64,000 nt of DNA from Pseudaminobacter soli (ex Zhang et al. 2022) (GCF_014595955.1 NZ_JABVCF010000003.1:124001-188000), one strand, 5' to 3'; numbered from the stretch's first letter, positions 53,159-62,756 are shown. Made by a program: numbers and translations. Notes: generated by a model not told the origin, from the letters alone.

Positions 53159-53875
53159 TCACAGCCGCCCGCCATCCTTTCCGAATAGCTTCGCGAGAAA
53201 GGCGTAGAACCACTCGGCCTGCGTGGCGTCGTGCACTATCATCAGTCGGTCCTGCTCTTCCCGGCTCTGGGCGCCTGGCTTGCCGTAGTAGCCCGACGAC
53301 GCGCTCTGCCAGCGGCGAAACCCCTCGATCGTCACTTCGGCATGGAATTGGAGGCCATAGACTTTCTCGCCATATCGAAAGGCCTGATTGGGGAACAAAT
53401 CGCTGGACGCAAGCCTCTGCGCGCCTTCGGGTATCCCAAACATGTGGAAGTGCGATTGCGTGACCACCAATGGGCTGAGCAGGAAGTCAGTCGCCCGCTC
53501 GTCTGGATAAATCGTGTAGTAGCCGAACTCGTGAGGTGTCCCCGGACCGGGACCAACCTTGGCACCGAGATGATAGGCGATCTGCTGGGCGCCTTGGCAG
53601 ATGCCGAGTAGCGGCACGTCCGCTTTGAGACAGGCTTCGATCCAACGGTATTCCTCCAGCAGAAATGGATGGAGGTCGATGTCGAAGACGTTGTATTTCC
53701 CGCCATAGACGACGGTTCCGGCGAGGCTCTCGTCCGGCTCGCCGAGCAGGTCCCCCGCAAAAGGCTTGCGAATTACAGGCTCGAAGCCGCTCGACACGAG
53801 GAAGCTGTGGACACGGTCATCCGGCGGATCGTCGCCATGGCGAACCAAGACGACACGCCTGCTCTTCTTGTCCAA
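53159..53875 (-). CDS. Class I glutamine amidotransferase-like protein
   Basis: A 238-residue GATase1-fold protein. The nucleophile elbow is GICQGAQQIAYHLG (Cys93), the His-Glu pair is LQFHAEVT, and the oxyanion region VYGGKYNVFDIDLHP precedes it. TTG at 53873-53875 is chosen because AGGAGG lies seven bases upstream; no ATG fits in the right area. It may act as gamma-glutamyl hydrolase or amide donor in the methylamine route. It follows mgdD after 79 bases on the same strand and looks like the last gene of the operon. Confidence 0.85.
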   Translation of the reverse strand: MDKKSRRVVLVRHGDDPPDDRVHSFLVSSGFEPVIRKPFAGDLLGEPDESLAGTVVYGGKYNVFDIDLHPFLLEEYRWIEACLKADVPLLGICQGAQQIAYHLGAKVGPGPGTPHEFGYYTIYPDERATDFLLSPLVVTQSHFHMFGIPEGAQRLASSDLFPNQAFRYGEKVYGLQFHAEVTIEGFRRWQSASSGYYGKPGAQSREEQDRLMIVHDATQAEWFYAFLAKLFGKDGGRL

Positions 53876-53954
53876 TGGGATACCTCCTCCTGCCCCCCGT
53901 CCGAAAGCTCGCGGGGCACGACAAGAAATCAGCAAACTGGGAGAGAGTACAGAC

Positions 53955-54581
53955 CTATGCCGCGTATCCGAGCTCGGCACCGTATTCGGCTGCCGATTCG
54001 GTAATCAGATGCCAGATGCTGTCCGCGAAGCTGGTGAAGACCAGCAGGTTGTAGAGCGGGCTTCCGCCGTCGGCGTTCGGGGCGCGCCACAGGGTTACGG
54101 CGCTGTGATCGACAGAGGTCGCGGCCGCCGCGCCAACCGGAAATACCGAATCGTGCAGGTCGAGCGAACAGAACTTCGCCAAGGTATCGCGCACGCGCGG
54201 CCCTGAGAGGCTGATCATGCAGCGGCCATCCGACTGATCGGTCATGGAGGCGATCCCAGCAAATGCCTGCTTCAGCGGCTCAACGGGATCTTGGACGCTA
54301 CTTCCCTTCGAGAGCACGAAGAACTGATCGGGGCCGGAGCCAACCAGCGTGACATCCTGGCCGAACACGGCCTTGGGCCCACCCGGCGCATCGATGCCCC
54401 AGAGTTGCTGCGCAACCCGTGCGGTCTCCGCCCAGGTCCCTCGCCGCGCCATCACCTGGACGAGAGCAAAATCGCGGATCTCGGTAAGCGTCACACCAGC
54501 CGCTCCCGCCCGCGCACCGGCACGGCCGGGCTCGACGGCATGGGCCAGCGGCGAACGGCTTTTCCAGGCAAACTCAGCCAC
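53955..54581 (-). CDS. mgdD: N-methylglutamate dehydrogenase subunit D (SoxG-like)
   Basis: A 208-residue small subunit, family of sarcosine oxidase gamma. It has FAWKSRSPLAHAV at the start, GVTLTEIRDFALVQVMARRG, and DGRCMISLSGPRVRDTLAKFCSLDLHDSVFP. It supports the large mgdC subunit in the tetramer that oxidises N-methylglutamate. GTG at 54579-54581, eight bases inside the mgdC end, follows AGGGAG. It is the eighth gene of the cluster. Sarcosine oxidase gamma is the alternative name. Confidence 0.88.
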   Translation of the reverse strand: MAEFAWKSRSPLAHAVEPGRAGARAGAAGVTLTEIRDFALVQVMARRGTWAETARVAQQLWGIDAPGGPKAVFGQDVTLVGSGPDQFFVLSKGSSVQDPVEPLKQAFAGIASMTDQSDGRCMISLSGPRVRDTLAKFCSLDLHDSVFPVGAAAATSVDHSAVTLWRAPNADGGSPLYNLLVFTSFADSIWHLITESAAEYGAELGYAA

Positions 54582-57500
54582 GCTGACGTACTCCCTCGGG
54601 ATCGTAGAAGACCGGGCTGGTGATTTCGGCAAGGATGTCGCCGGCCCGCAGCGGGTCGTGAATGGTCACGATCTCGCCGTGCCGCTCGCGCCCACGCTCG
54701 ACCAGGGCCAGACCGATCCACTGCTTCAGCATCGGTGAGTAGCAGACCGAGGTGACGTAGCCCTGGTCTGTCGTTGGACCCGGCACCGCGCCCTTCGGGA
54801 TGATGTGAGCGCCGCCGCGCAGGCGCGCGGCAGTATCGACGGGCTTGAGGCCGACGACCACCTGCCGGTTCAGCGCGGTAAGCGCCTCGCGGCCGGCCAT
54901 GACGCGGCCGATATAGTCCTTCTTCTTCGACATCATCTTGCCGAGGCCGAGGTCGGCCGCCGTCGTGGTGCCGTTGAGCTCGGGGCCTGCGACATGGCCC
55001 TTCTCGATGCGCATTACGCCTAGCGCCTCGGTGCCGTAGGGCGTCACGCCGAAGGGCTCGCCGGCAACCATCAGGTTCCGCGCAAGCGCGTCGCCGTAGC
55101 GCGCCGGCACGCCGATCTCGAAGGCGATCTCGCCGGAGAAGGAGATGCGGTAGAGCCGCGCCCGCATGCCGCCGCGCAGAGTGACATCACGCACCCCCAT
55201 GAAGGGGAAGCCCTCGTTCGATAGGTCCTCAGAAGGATCCACGATGGCCTTGAGCAGATCGCGGGTCTTCGGCCCGGCGATCGAGAATTGCGACCACTGA
55301 TCGGTGACCGAGGTGAGTTGCACATCGAGCTCCGGCCACAGCACCTGCCGGCAGAACTCGAGATGCTGCATCACCGGGCCGGCCTTGGCCGTCGTGGTGG
55401 TGAGGAGATAATGATCCTCCGCCAGCCGCGAGGTGGTGCCGTCGTCCATGACGATGCCGTCCTCGCGCAGCATCAGCCCGTAGCGGGCCTTGCCAATGCC
55501 GAGGTTGGAGAACGTGTTGATGTAGACGCGGTCGAGGAAGGTACCGGCGTCCTTGCCCTGCACATCGATTTTGCCGAGCGTGGAGACATCGCAGAAGCCG
55601 ACGCCGTTGCGCACGGCCAGCACTTCGCGGGTGACCGACTGCAGCCAGTCCGTCTCGCCCGCGATCGGGTACCATTGAGCGCGCTTCCACAGCCCGGTGT
55701 CGACGAACACGGCGCCGCGCTCGGCCGCCCAATGATGCGACGGGGTCAGGCGAGCGGCATGGAAGTGCTCGTCGCGGTTCGGCCCGGCAAATGCGCCGAT
55801 GGCGACCGGCGACGCCGGCGGACGATAAATGGTCGTTCCGGTGTCGGAGATGCTGCGGCCGGTTGCCTCCGCCATGATGGCAAGGCCGTTGACGTTGGAA
55901 AGCTTACCCTGGTCGGTCGCCATGCCGAGCGTGGTGTAGCGCTTCAGGTGCTCGACGGACTCAAAACCCTCACGCTGCGCGAGCAGCACGTCAGATGCCG
56001 AAACGTCGTGCTGGAAGTCGACGAAGGACTTCCCCTTGCCCTTCACATGCCAGAGCGGATGGATCGAGAATTTCTCGTCTGTCGCCGTGGCCGCCCGGCC
56101 GGCGCTGGCCGAAGCACCACAATCGGCAGCGGCACGGGTTCCCGCTTCATGGCCCGCCTCCAGGCATATCCCGAGCGAGAAGTCGCCATTGGCGGAGCCC
56201 ACCAGCACCATGCCCGGCGGGCATTGTCCCGGCACGAAGGCGGCGATGTCGTCGCGCCAGACCGGGCGGCCGCGATGGTATGACGAAAGCCCGACCGAGG
56301 GGTTCCACCCGCCGGACATCGCGAGGCAATCGGCGGCGATCTCGCGCGTGCCGTCGCCCGCCACGGAGACCTGCACCCCGGACACGCCGTCGACGCCGCC
56401 CTTCACACCGGTGACGACGCCGCGCAGGACATTGGCTCCAGCGCCGCCGGCACGACCGCGGATGGCCGTCGGTTCGCGCGGATCGATCACGGCGACGACT
56501 TCGCCACCAGCGCGGCGGATGGCTTCCACGGTGCGCCAGCCATCGTCGTTGTTGGTGAAGACAGCGACGCGCCGCCCGGGAAGCGCGGCGAAGCGGTTGA
56601 CATAGGTCCTGACCGCCGAGGCCATCATCACGCCCGGCCTGTCATTGCCCGGGAACACGAGCGGGCGCTCGTGCGCTCCGGCCGCAACGATGGCGCGCTT
56701 GGCGATGATGCGCCAAAGGCGCTGCCGCGGCTGGTGCTCGGGCGGAACTGGGACGTTGTCGTTGACCCGCTCCAGCGCGCCAAAGGTACCGCCGTCATAG
56801 ACACCGAACGTCACCGTGCGCCGCATGATGCGGACGTCCGGCAGGCTCTCCAGTTCGGCGACCGCGCGGGCCAGCCAGTCGGACGCCGGGGCGCCATCGA
56901 TCTCGCCGCCGTCGGCCAGCAGGCGGCCGCCAAGCGCACTGTCTTCCTCGCAGAGGATGACGCGCGCGCCGGCGCGACCGGCGGCCAGCGCCGCGGAGAG
57001 GCCCGCCGGGCCGCTGCCCACGACCAGCACGTCGCAATGCGTCCAAGCCCTTTCGTAGTGATCCGGATCCGGTGCGCCGCTCGCCTTTCCAAGCCCTGCA
57101 GCACGCCGGATCGCCGGCTCGTAGAGCTTCTCCCAAAGCTTCGCCGGCCACATGAAAGTCTTGTAGTAGAAGCCGGCGACGAAGATCGGCGAGGCCAGCG
57201 AGTTCACCGCCATGAAATCATGGCGCAATGACGGCCAGCGGTTCTGGCTGACCGCCTCCAGGCCGTCATAGAGTTCGGCCATTGTGGCGCGCGTGTTCGG
57301 CTCCCGCCGCGCGCCGCCGCGCAGTTCGACCAGCGCGTTCGGCTCCTCCGCGCCGGCGGTAAGAATGCCGCGCGGACGATGGTACTTGAACGAGCGGCCG
57401 ACCAGCTTGACGCCGTTGGCGACCAGCGCCGAGGCCAGCGTGTCGCCGGCGAAGCCGGTCATCGCCTTGCCGTCGAAGGTGAAGGAAAGCGGCTTCGTGC

Positions 57501-57618
57501 GATCGATCAAGCCGCCGGAGGAAATGCGATGCGTCTGCGAAGCCGCGGCGCTCGCGGATGCGCCCGAAGCCGAAGCGTCGACGCGCTCGAGCCTGCCGGA
57601 ATGGACGGCGTCAGCCAT
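54574..57618 (-). CDS. mgdC: N-methylglutamate dehydrogenase subunit C (SoxA-like)
   Basis: A 1014-residue large subunit. Residues 30-120 are a ferredoxin-like Fer2_4 domain (DTLASALVANGVKLVGRSFKYHRPRG). Residues 170-480 are an NAD(P)-FAD oxidoreductase domain (DVLVVGSGPAGLSAALAAGRAGARVILCEED). From about 600 the C-terminus is an aminomethyltransferase-type folate-binding domain (KIDVQGKDAGTFLDRVYINTFSN to YGTEALGVMRIEKGHV). This build matches sarcosine oxidase alpha and its N-methylglutamate dehydrogenase relatives. With folate, the methyl group leaves as methylene-tetrahydrofolate. It overlaps mgdB and mgdD by eight bases each. Confidence 0.9.
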   Translation of the reverse strand: MADAVHSGRLERVDASASGASASAAASQTHRISSGGLIDRTKPLSFTFDGKAMTGFAGDTLASALVANGVKLVGRSFKYHRPRGILTAGAEEPNALVELRGGARREPNTRATMAELYDGLEAVSQNRWPSLRHDFMAVNSLASPIFVAGFYYKTFMWPAKLWEKLYEPAIRRAAGLGKASGAPDPDHYERAWTHCDVLVVGSGPAGLSAALAAGRAGARVILCEEDSALGGRLLADGGEIDGAPASDWLARAVAELESLPDVRIMRRTVTFGVYDGGTFGALERVNDNVPVPPEHQPRQRLWRIIAKRAIVAAGAHERPLVFPGNDRPGVMMASAVRTYVNRFAALPGRRVAVFTNNDDGWRTVEAIRRAGGEVVAVIDPREPTAIRGRAGGAGANVLRGVVTGVKGGVDGVSGVQVSVAGDGTREIAADCLAMSGGWNPSVGLSSYHRGRPVWRDDIAAFVPGQCPPGMVLVGSANGDFSLGICLEAGHEAGTRAAADCGASASAGRAATATDEKFSIHPLWHVKGKGKSFVDFQHDVSASDVLLAQREGFESVEHLKRYTTLGMATDQGKLSNVNGLAIMAEATGRSISDTGTTIYRPPASPVAIGAFAGPNRDEHFHAARLTPSHHWAAERGAVFVDTGLWKRAQWYPIAGETDWLQSVTREVLAVRNGVGFCDVSTLGKIDVQGKDAGTFLDRVYINTFSNLGIGKARYGLMLREDGIVMDDGTTSRLAEDHYLLTTTTAKAGPVMQHLEFCRQVLWPELDVQLTSVTDQWSQFSIAGPKTRDLLKAIVDPSEDLSNEGFPFMGVRDVTLRGGMRARLYRISFSGEIAFEIGVPARYGDALARNLMVAGEPFGVTPYGTEALGVMRIEKGHVAGPELNGTTTAADLGLGKMMSKKKDYIGRVMAGREALTALNRQVVVGLKPVDTAARLRGGAHIIPKGAVPGPTTDQGYVTSVCYSPMLKQWIGLALVERGRERHGEIVTIHDPLRAGDILAEITSPVFYDPEGVRQRG

Positions 57619-57931
57619 TGGCGCGCTCCTGATTTGGGTGTCCCGTCCGGGCCCCTGCCCCCGCAGCGATCTCCACCGATTTGATCTCGTGGCTCACTGT
57701 GTTGCGCCGCACCACCAGCCAGGAGCGGCAGCCGCCGCCATGGTACCAGTGCTCCGACATCTCGCCGGCCACGTTGTCGCGCAGATAGACGTAGTCATAG
57801 AAGACGTCCTCGGCGTCCGGGGCCACGCCGCCGTCCGCCGCGATCACCGCCGGCCGCTTCGGGGAGGCGTCGCCAAGGTAGGAAAATTCGCCAAGCTCGC
57901 GCTCGCCGCAATACGGGCAGGATATGCGCAT
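57611..57931 (-). CDS. mgdB: N-methylglutamate dehydrogenase subunit B (SoxD-like)
   Basis: A 106-residue subunit of the sarcosine oxidase delta family. It begins MRISCPYCGERELGEFSYLG with a CxxC zinc site; the second pair comes from HWYHGGGCRSWLVVRRNTVSHEI. It links the large and flavin subunits. The start is 10 bases past the mgdA stop, and the end overlaps mgdC by eight bases, so translation is coupled. Confidence 0.92.
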   Translation of the reverse strand: MRISCPYCGERELGEFSYLGDASPKRPAVIAADGGVAPDAEDVFYDYVYLRDNVAGEMSEHWYHGGGCRSWLVVRRNTVSHEIKSVEIAAGAGARTGHPNQERANG

Positions 57932-57941
57932 CGCCGTACTC

Positions 57942-59195
57942 TCAGTGCAGGTTCGGTTGGGCGCCCTGGCCCTTTTCGTCGATCATGTAGCCGCGGCGGA
58001 ACCGGTCGAGGCGGAACAGTTTTGCTTCCTCGTGCGGTTCGTCGCGGGCCAGTAGGTGGGCGAAGACGAGGCCGGATCCCGGGGTCGCCTTGAAGCCGCC
58101 GTAGCACCAGCCGGCATTGATGTAGAGGCCATCCACGGGCGTGCGGTCGATGATCGGCGTGCCGTCCATCGACATGTCCATGATGCCGCCCCACTGGCGC
58201 AGCAGGCGGACGCGGCCGATCATCGGCATGATCGCCATGCCGCCCTCGCAGACATCCTCCATGACCGGCATGTTGCCGCGCTGGGCATAGGAATTGTAGC
58301 CGTCAAGGTCGCCGCCGAAGACCAAGCCGCCCTTGTCGGACTGGCTGACGTAGAAGTGGCCGGCGCCGAAGGTGATCACGCCAGGGATAAGCGGCTTGAT
58401 CGCCTCGGAGACGAAGGCCTGCAGCACATGGCTCTCGAGCGGTAGCCGCAAGCCGGCCATCGCGGCGACCCGGGAGCTGTTGCCGGCGACCGCCATGCCG
58501 ACCTTGCCGGCGCCGATGGTGCCGCGCGAAGTCTCGACGCCAGTAACCCGGCCGTTCTCGTCGCGCGTGAAGCCGGTCACTTCGCAGTTCTGGATGATGT
58601 CGACGCCCATCGAATCGGCGGCGCGGGCGTAGCCCCAGACCACCGCGTCGTGGCGCGCCGTGCCGGCCCGCCGCTGCAGCAGCCCTCCCTGGATCGGGAA
58701 GCGTGCGTTGTCATAGTTGAGGAACGGCAGCACCTTGCGGATCTGCACGCTGTCCAGAAGCTCCGCGTCGATGCCGTTGATGCGCATCGTATTGCCGCGG
58801 CGGGCAAAGGCGTCGCGCTGCGCGTCGGAGTGGTAGAGGTTGATGATGCCGCGCTGGCTCACCATCGCGTTGTAGTTGAGATCCTGCTCCATGCGCTCCC
58901 ACAGCTTCATGGAGAGCTCGTAGAAGCCGGTATTGCCGGGTAGGCCGTAATTGGAGCGGATGATGGTGGTGTTGCGGCCGGCATTGCCGGAGCCGATCCA
59001 CCCCTTCTCGAGCACCGCGACGTTGCGGACGCGGTACTCCTTGGCGAGGAAGTAGGCAGTGGCGAGCCCGTGGCCGCCGCCGCCGATCACCACCACGTCG
59101 TAGTGCTTCTTGGGAGCCGGGTCCCGCCAGGCGCGGGTCCAGCCCCTGTGGCCAGAGAGTGCTTCTCTGGCGAGCGAGAAAATCGAGTAGTGCAT
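57942..59195 (-). CDS. mgdA: N-methylglutamate dehydrogenase subunit A (SoxB-like)
   Basis: A 417-residue flavin subunit of the DAO family. The dinucleotide motif is VVVIGGGGHGLATAYFLAKEY (36-56). GGLLQRRAGTARHDAVVWGYARAAD contains the His that in sarcosine oxidase beta carries covalent FMN. GWCYGGFKATPGSGLVFAHLLA closes the domain. The ATG at 59193-59195 is chosen over the GTG just before it. It follows gmaS after 106 bases, the longest gap in the operon, where a second promoter is possible. Confidence 0.9.
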   Translation of the reverse strand: MHYSIFSLAREALSGHRGWTRAWRDPAPKKHYDVVVIGGGGHGLATAYFLAKEYRVRNVAVLEKGWIGSGNAGRNTTIIRSNYGLPGNTGFYELSMKLWERMEQDLNYNAMVSQRGIINLYHSDAQRDAFARRGNTMRINGIDAELLDSVQIRKVLPFLNYDNARFPIQGGLLQRRAGTARHDAVVWGYARAADSMGVDIIQNCEVTGFTRDENGRVTGVETSRGTIGAGKVGMAVAGNSSRVAAMAGLRLPLESHVLQAFVSEAIKPLIPGVITFGAGHFYVSQSDKGGLVFGGDLDGYNSYAQRGNMPVMEDVCEGGMAIMPMIGRVRLLRQWGGIMDMSMDGTPIIDRTPVDGLYINAGWCYGGFKATPGSGLVFAHLLARDEPHEEAKLFRLDRFRRGYMIDEKGQGAQPNLH

Positions 59196-59301
59196 CACAT
59201 TTATGTTCCGCTGCGCGGCTCGCTATACCGATTTTCAAAGCGAGCGCAAACCAAACGCGGCGGGTTATTTCATTCGCCCTGCCGCGCCTTTCTGCCCGCT
59301 G

Positions 59302-60645
59302 TCAGCAATCCAGGGTGTGGTCCAGTTCCCACTGCGTCAGATGCGAGACATAGGAATTCCATTCCGCCGTCTTCATCTTGACGAAGCCGTTGACCAACTC
59401 CTCACCCAGGGCAGCCTTGAACTCCTTGTCCTCGTCGAGAAGCCGCAAGGCATCGAGCAGGTTCAACGGCAGCCGCGGGGCATCCTTGATGGTATGTCCT
59501 TCGGTATACATGTTGATGTCGCTGCGCGGACCGGGATCGAGCTTCTCCTTCAGACCTTTCAACCCCGCTGCCAGGATGACCGCCTGCATCAGGTAGGGAT
59601 TGGCCGCGCCATCGGGCAGCCGCAACTCGAACCGGCCGGGACCGGGCACCCGCACCATGTGCGTGCGGTTGTTGCCGGTCCAGGTCACCGCATTCGGCGC
59701 CCAGGTGGCACCCGACAGCGTGCGCGGCGCATTGATGCGCTTGTAGGAATTGACCGTGGGGCAGATGATCGCCGTCATCGTGGCCGCGTACTTCATGATG
59801 CCGCCAAGGAAGTGCATGCCCTTCTGCGACAGGCCATCCGGCGAGTTGTCATCGGCGAAGACGTTCGTCTTGCCCGCAAGATCCCATGCGGAGATATGCG
59901 CATGGCAGCCGTTGCCGGTCAGGTTGGGGAACGGCTTGGGCATGAACGTCGCGCGGAAGCCGTACTTCTCGGCCAGCGACTTGATCATGAACTTGAAGAA
60001 CGAGTACTTGTCCGCGGACACGAGCACGTCGTCATATTTCCAGTTCATCTCGAACTGGCCATTGGCGTCCTCGTGATCGTTTTGATACGGCTCCCAGCCG
60101 AGATTGAGCATGGCGTCGCTGGCCTCGCGAATGAGGTCGAAGCGGCGCATCAGCGCCTGCTGGTCGTAGCAGGGCTTCTTGGAGTTATCGTGCTCGTCCG
60201 ACAGCGACTTGCCGTCGAAGGAGACGAAGGAGAACTCCGGCTCCACACCGGTCTTCACCCGGATGCCCAAGGCGGCGGCTTCGTCCACCAGCCGCTTGAG
60301 GGTATTGCGCGGTGCCTGGTCGACGCTCTTGCCGTCCATCACGCAGTAGGACGCTACCCACGCGACCTCCGGTTTCCACGGCAACTGGATGGCCGAAGAC
60401 GGATCCGGCACGGCCAGCATGTCGGAATGCGCCGGGGTCATGTCCATGCCCCCGGCAAATCCGGCAAAACCAGCGCCGTCCTTTTGCATGTCCGCTATCG
60501 CCTGGGCGGGAACCAGCTTCGCGCGCTGGCTTCCGAGCAGGTCGGTGTAGGAGATCATGAAGTACTTGACGTTCCTCTCCCTGGCGAATTCGGCGAGGTC
60601 AGTCGGTTTTGAATGATCGAGTTTTGTATCGAAAGCCGTTCCCAT
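59302..60645 (-). CDS. gmaS: Gamma-glutamylmethylamide synthetase (type III GS-like)
   Basis: A 447-residue member of the glutamine synthetase fold. It carries FMISYTDLLGSQRAKLVPAQAI, KTGVEPEFSFVSFDG (first metal Glu), EMNWKYDDVLVSADKYSFFKFMIKSLA, GNGCHAHISAW (ammonia/amine site) and NNRTHMVRVPGPGRFELRLPDGAANPYL (C-terminal substrate block). It is not a classical GlnA; the context of mgs and mgd genes supports methylamine as the amine. It would form gamma-glutamylmethylamide from glutamate, ATP and methylamine. The alternative name in some rhizobia is glnT. Confidence 0.88.
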   Translation of the reverse strand: MGTAFDTKLDHSKPTDLAEFARERNVKYFMISYTDLLGSQRAKLVPAQAIADMQKDGAGFAGFAGGMDMTPAHSDMLAVPDPSSAIQLPWKPEVAWVASYCVMDGKSVDQAPRNTLKRLVDEAAALGIRVKTGVEPEFSFVSFDGKSLSDEHDNSKKPCYDQQALMRRFDLIREASDAMLNLGWEPYQNDHEDANGQFEMNWKYDDVLVSADKYSFFKFMIKSLAEKYGFRATFMPKPFPNLTGNGCHAHISAWDLAGKTNVFADDNSPDGLSQKGMHFLGGIMKYAATMTAIICPTVNSYKRINAPRTLSGATWAPNAVTWTGNNRTHMVRVPGPGRFELRLPDGAANPYLMQAVILAAGLKGLKEKLDPGPRSDINMYTEGHTIKDAPRLPLNLLDALRLLDEDKEFKAALGEELVNGFVKMKTAEWNSYVSHLTQWELDHTLDC

Positions 60646-60671
60646 TTAATTCTCCTCCCGGCAATTCTCGT

Positions 60672-62000
60672 TCAGAAAGTTTTCTTCCCTGGCACCCAAT
60701 CGGTTCCCGCAAGCGGTACCCCTGCCATGGCAGCGGCCTCGATCGTCAGCGCGCAGAGATCCTCCGGCTCGAGATTGTGAACGTGATTCTTCCCGCAGGC
60801 CCGCGCGATGGTCTGCGCCTCCAGCGTCATGACTTTTAGATAATTGGCCAGGCGACGGCCGGCCGCGATGGGATCCACGCGCTTCATCAGTTCGGGGTCT
60901 TGCGTGGTGATGCCCGCCGGGTCCTTGCCCTCGTGCCAATCGTCGTACGCGCCGGCGATGGTGCCGAGCTTCTGATACTCGGCTTCCCAGCGCGGATCGT
61001 TGTCGCCGATGGCCACCAGCGCAGCGGTTCCAATCGCCACGGCGTCGGCTCCGAGCGCCAGAGCCTTGGCGACGTCGGCGCCATTGCGGATGCCGCCCGA
61101 TACGATGAGCTGGACCTTGCGGTGCATGCCGAGGTCCTGCAGCGCCCTGACGGCAGGACGGATGCAGGCGAGCGTCGGCTGGCCGACGTTCTCGATGAAG
61201 ACCTCCTGCGTCGCGGCGGTGCCGCCCTGCATGCCGTCGAGCACGACCACGTCTGCGCCGGCCTTCACCGCAAGCGCGGTGTCGTAGTAAGGGCGCGCCC
61301 CGCCGATCTTCACATAGATCGGCTTTTCCCAGTCGGTGATCTCGCGGATCTCGAGGATCTTGACCTCGAGATCGTCCGGACCGGTCCAGTCGGGATGACG
61401 GCAGGCCGAGCGCTGATCGATGCCCTTTGGCAGCGTCCGCATCTGGGCGACGCGGTCGGAAATCTTCTGACCGAGCAGCATACCGCCGCCGCCTGGCTTG
61501 GCGCCCTGGCCGACGACCATCTCGATCGCGTCGGCGCGGCGCAGGTCGCGCGGGTTCATGCCGTAGCGGGAGGGCAGAACCTGGTAGACCAGCGTCTGGG
61601 AGTGGCCGCGCTCCTCTTCGGTCATGCCGCCGTCGCCGGTCGTCGTCGAGGTGCCGGCGATCGTGGCGCCGCGGCCGAGCGATTCCTTCGCCGGACCTGA
61701 CAGCGAGCCAAAGCTCATGCCGGCGACGGTGATCGGGATCTTCAGCTCGATCGGCTTCTTGGCGAAGCGCGATCCGAGGACGACGTTGGTGTCGCAACGC
61801 TCGCGGTAACCTTCGAGCGCATAGCGCGAGATCGAGGCGCCGAGGAACAGAAGGTCATCAAAGTGCGGGACCTTGCGCTTGGCGCCTGCGCCGCGGATGT
61901 CATAGATGCCAGTAGCGGCGGCGCGGCGGATTTCCGACAGCGTGTACTCGTCGAAAGTAGCCGAGCGGCGCGGCGTCGTCGGAGGATTGTGGTAGGTCAT
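60672..62000 (-). CDS. mgsC: N-methylglutamate synthase subunit C (GltB FMN domain-like)
   Basis: A 442-residue protein equal to the FMN-binding central part of glutamate synthase. It has GMTEEERGHSQTLVYQ, the GGGGMLLGQKIS loop, HPDWTGPDDLEVKI, YVKIGGARPYYDTALAVKAGADVVVLDGMQGGTAATQ and GIRNGADVAKALALGADAVAIG. The 3Fe-4S cysteines of large GltB are not in their usual close spacing; only ARACGKNH and LCALT are seen. It would exchange the methylated amine between glutamine-like and glutamate-like acceptors in MgsABC. The gap to gmaS is 26 bases. Confidence 0.9.
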   Translation of the reverse strand: MTYHNPPTTPRRSATFDEYTLSEIRRAAATGIYDIRGAGAKRKVPHFDDLLFLGASISRYALEGYRERCDTNVVLGSRFAKKPIELKIPITVAGMSFGSLSGPAKESLGRGATIAGTSTTTGDGGMTEEERGHSQTLVYQVLPSRYGMNPRDLRRADAIEMVVGQGAKPGGGGMLLGQKISDRVAQMRTLPKGIDQRSACRHPDWTGPDDLEVKILEIREITDWEKPIYVKIGGARPYYDTALAVKAGADVVVLDGMQGGTAATQEVFIENVGQPTLACIRPAVRALQDLGMHRKVQLIVSGGIRNGADVAKALALGADAVAIGTAALVAIGDNDPRWEAEYQKLGTIAGAYDDWHEGKDPAGITTQDPELMKRVDPIAAGRRLANYLKVMTLEAQTIARACGKNHVHNLEPEDLCALTIEAAAMAGVPLAGTDWVPGKKTF

Positions 62001-62014
62001 GCCGGGCCTTCCCC

Positions 62015-62752
62015 TCAGTATGCGTCGGCGTTGTCGATATTGAAGTTGTAGAGCGTGCGGGCGGAGCCGTAGCGGGTAAACTCCTCCGGCTTCACGTCGG
62101 TGATGCCGGCCCGCTCGAGAAGCCTGCGCAGCCGCTCGATGTGCTTGGGATGCATCTTCTTCTTGATGCAGTCTGCACCAAGACTTTTCACTGAGCCGCG
62201 CACGTAGAGCTTCGCTTCGTAGAGCGAGTCGCCGAGCGCGTCGCCAGCGTCACCAAGCACTACCAGCGAACCAGACTGGCCCATGAAGGCAGACATGTGT
62301 CCGACATTGCCGCGCACCACGATGTCGATGCCCTTCATCGAGATGCCGCAACGCGAGGAGGCGTCGCCCTCGATCACCAGCAGGCCGCCGCGGCCGGTCG
62401 CGCCGGCATACTGGCTGGCATTGCCCTTCACCACGACCGTGCCGGACATCATGTTCTCGGCCACACCCGGTCCGGCTGAGCCATGCACCGTGATCGTCGC
62501 GCCATCGTTCATGCCGGCGCAGTAATAGCCGACGCTGCCGCGCACATTGACGGCGACCGCCTTGTCCACGCCCACGGCAACCGCGTGGCTGCCTTTTGGA
62601 TTGAGGACTTCCCAGGCCGGCTCGTCGCCGGCCTCGCCGACATTATGGAGCGCCTGGTTGAGTTCGCGCAGCGGTGTCTCGGAAAGGTCGAACACGCGCG
62701 GTGCATAGTTCACTTCGCGCGACTGTACAGCGACAGGCGTGGATAAGTTCAT
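62015..62752 (-). CDS. mgsB: N-methylglutamate synthase subunit B (GltB C-terminal-like)
   Basis: A 245-residue beta-helix protein like the last domain of glutamate synthase. It has repeated GXXG strands: YYCAGMNDGATITVHGSAGPG, MSGTVVVKGNASQYAGATGRGG, MKGIDIVVRGNVGHMSAFMGQSG and YEAKLYVRGSVKSLGADC. It is the structural partner of MgsC. Its start is four bases after the mgsA stop and its end is 14 bases before mgsC. Confidence 0.92.
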   Translation of the reverse strand: MNLSTPVAVQSREVNYAPRVFDLSETPLRELNQALHNVGEAGDEPAWEVLNPKGSHAVAVGVDKAVAVNVRGSVGYYCAGMNDGATITVHGSAGPGVAENMMSGTVVVKGNASQYAGATGRGGLLVIEGDASSRCGISMKGIDIVVRGNVGHMSAFMGQSGSLVVLGDAGDALGDSLYEAKLYVRGSVKSLGADCIKKKMHPKHIERLRRLLERAGITDVKPEEFTRYGSARTLYNFNIDNADAY

Positions 62753-62756
62753 GATT

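Noticed and set aside
53955-59195. Calling the four-subunit complex sarcosine oxidase
   Set aside because: The subunits alone would allow it, but the direct link to mgsABC and gmaS in one operon fits N-methylglutamate dehydrogenase better, and no glycine betaine or sarcosine genes are adjacent. It stays as an alternative.
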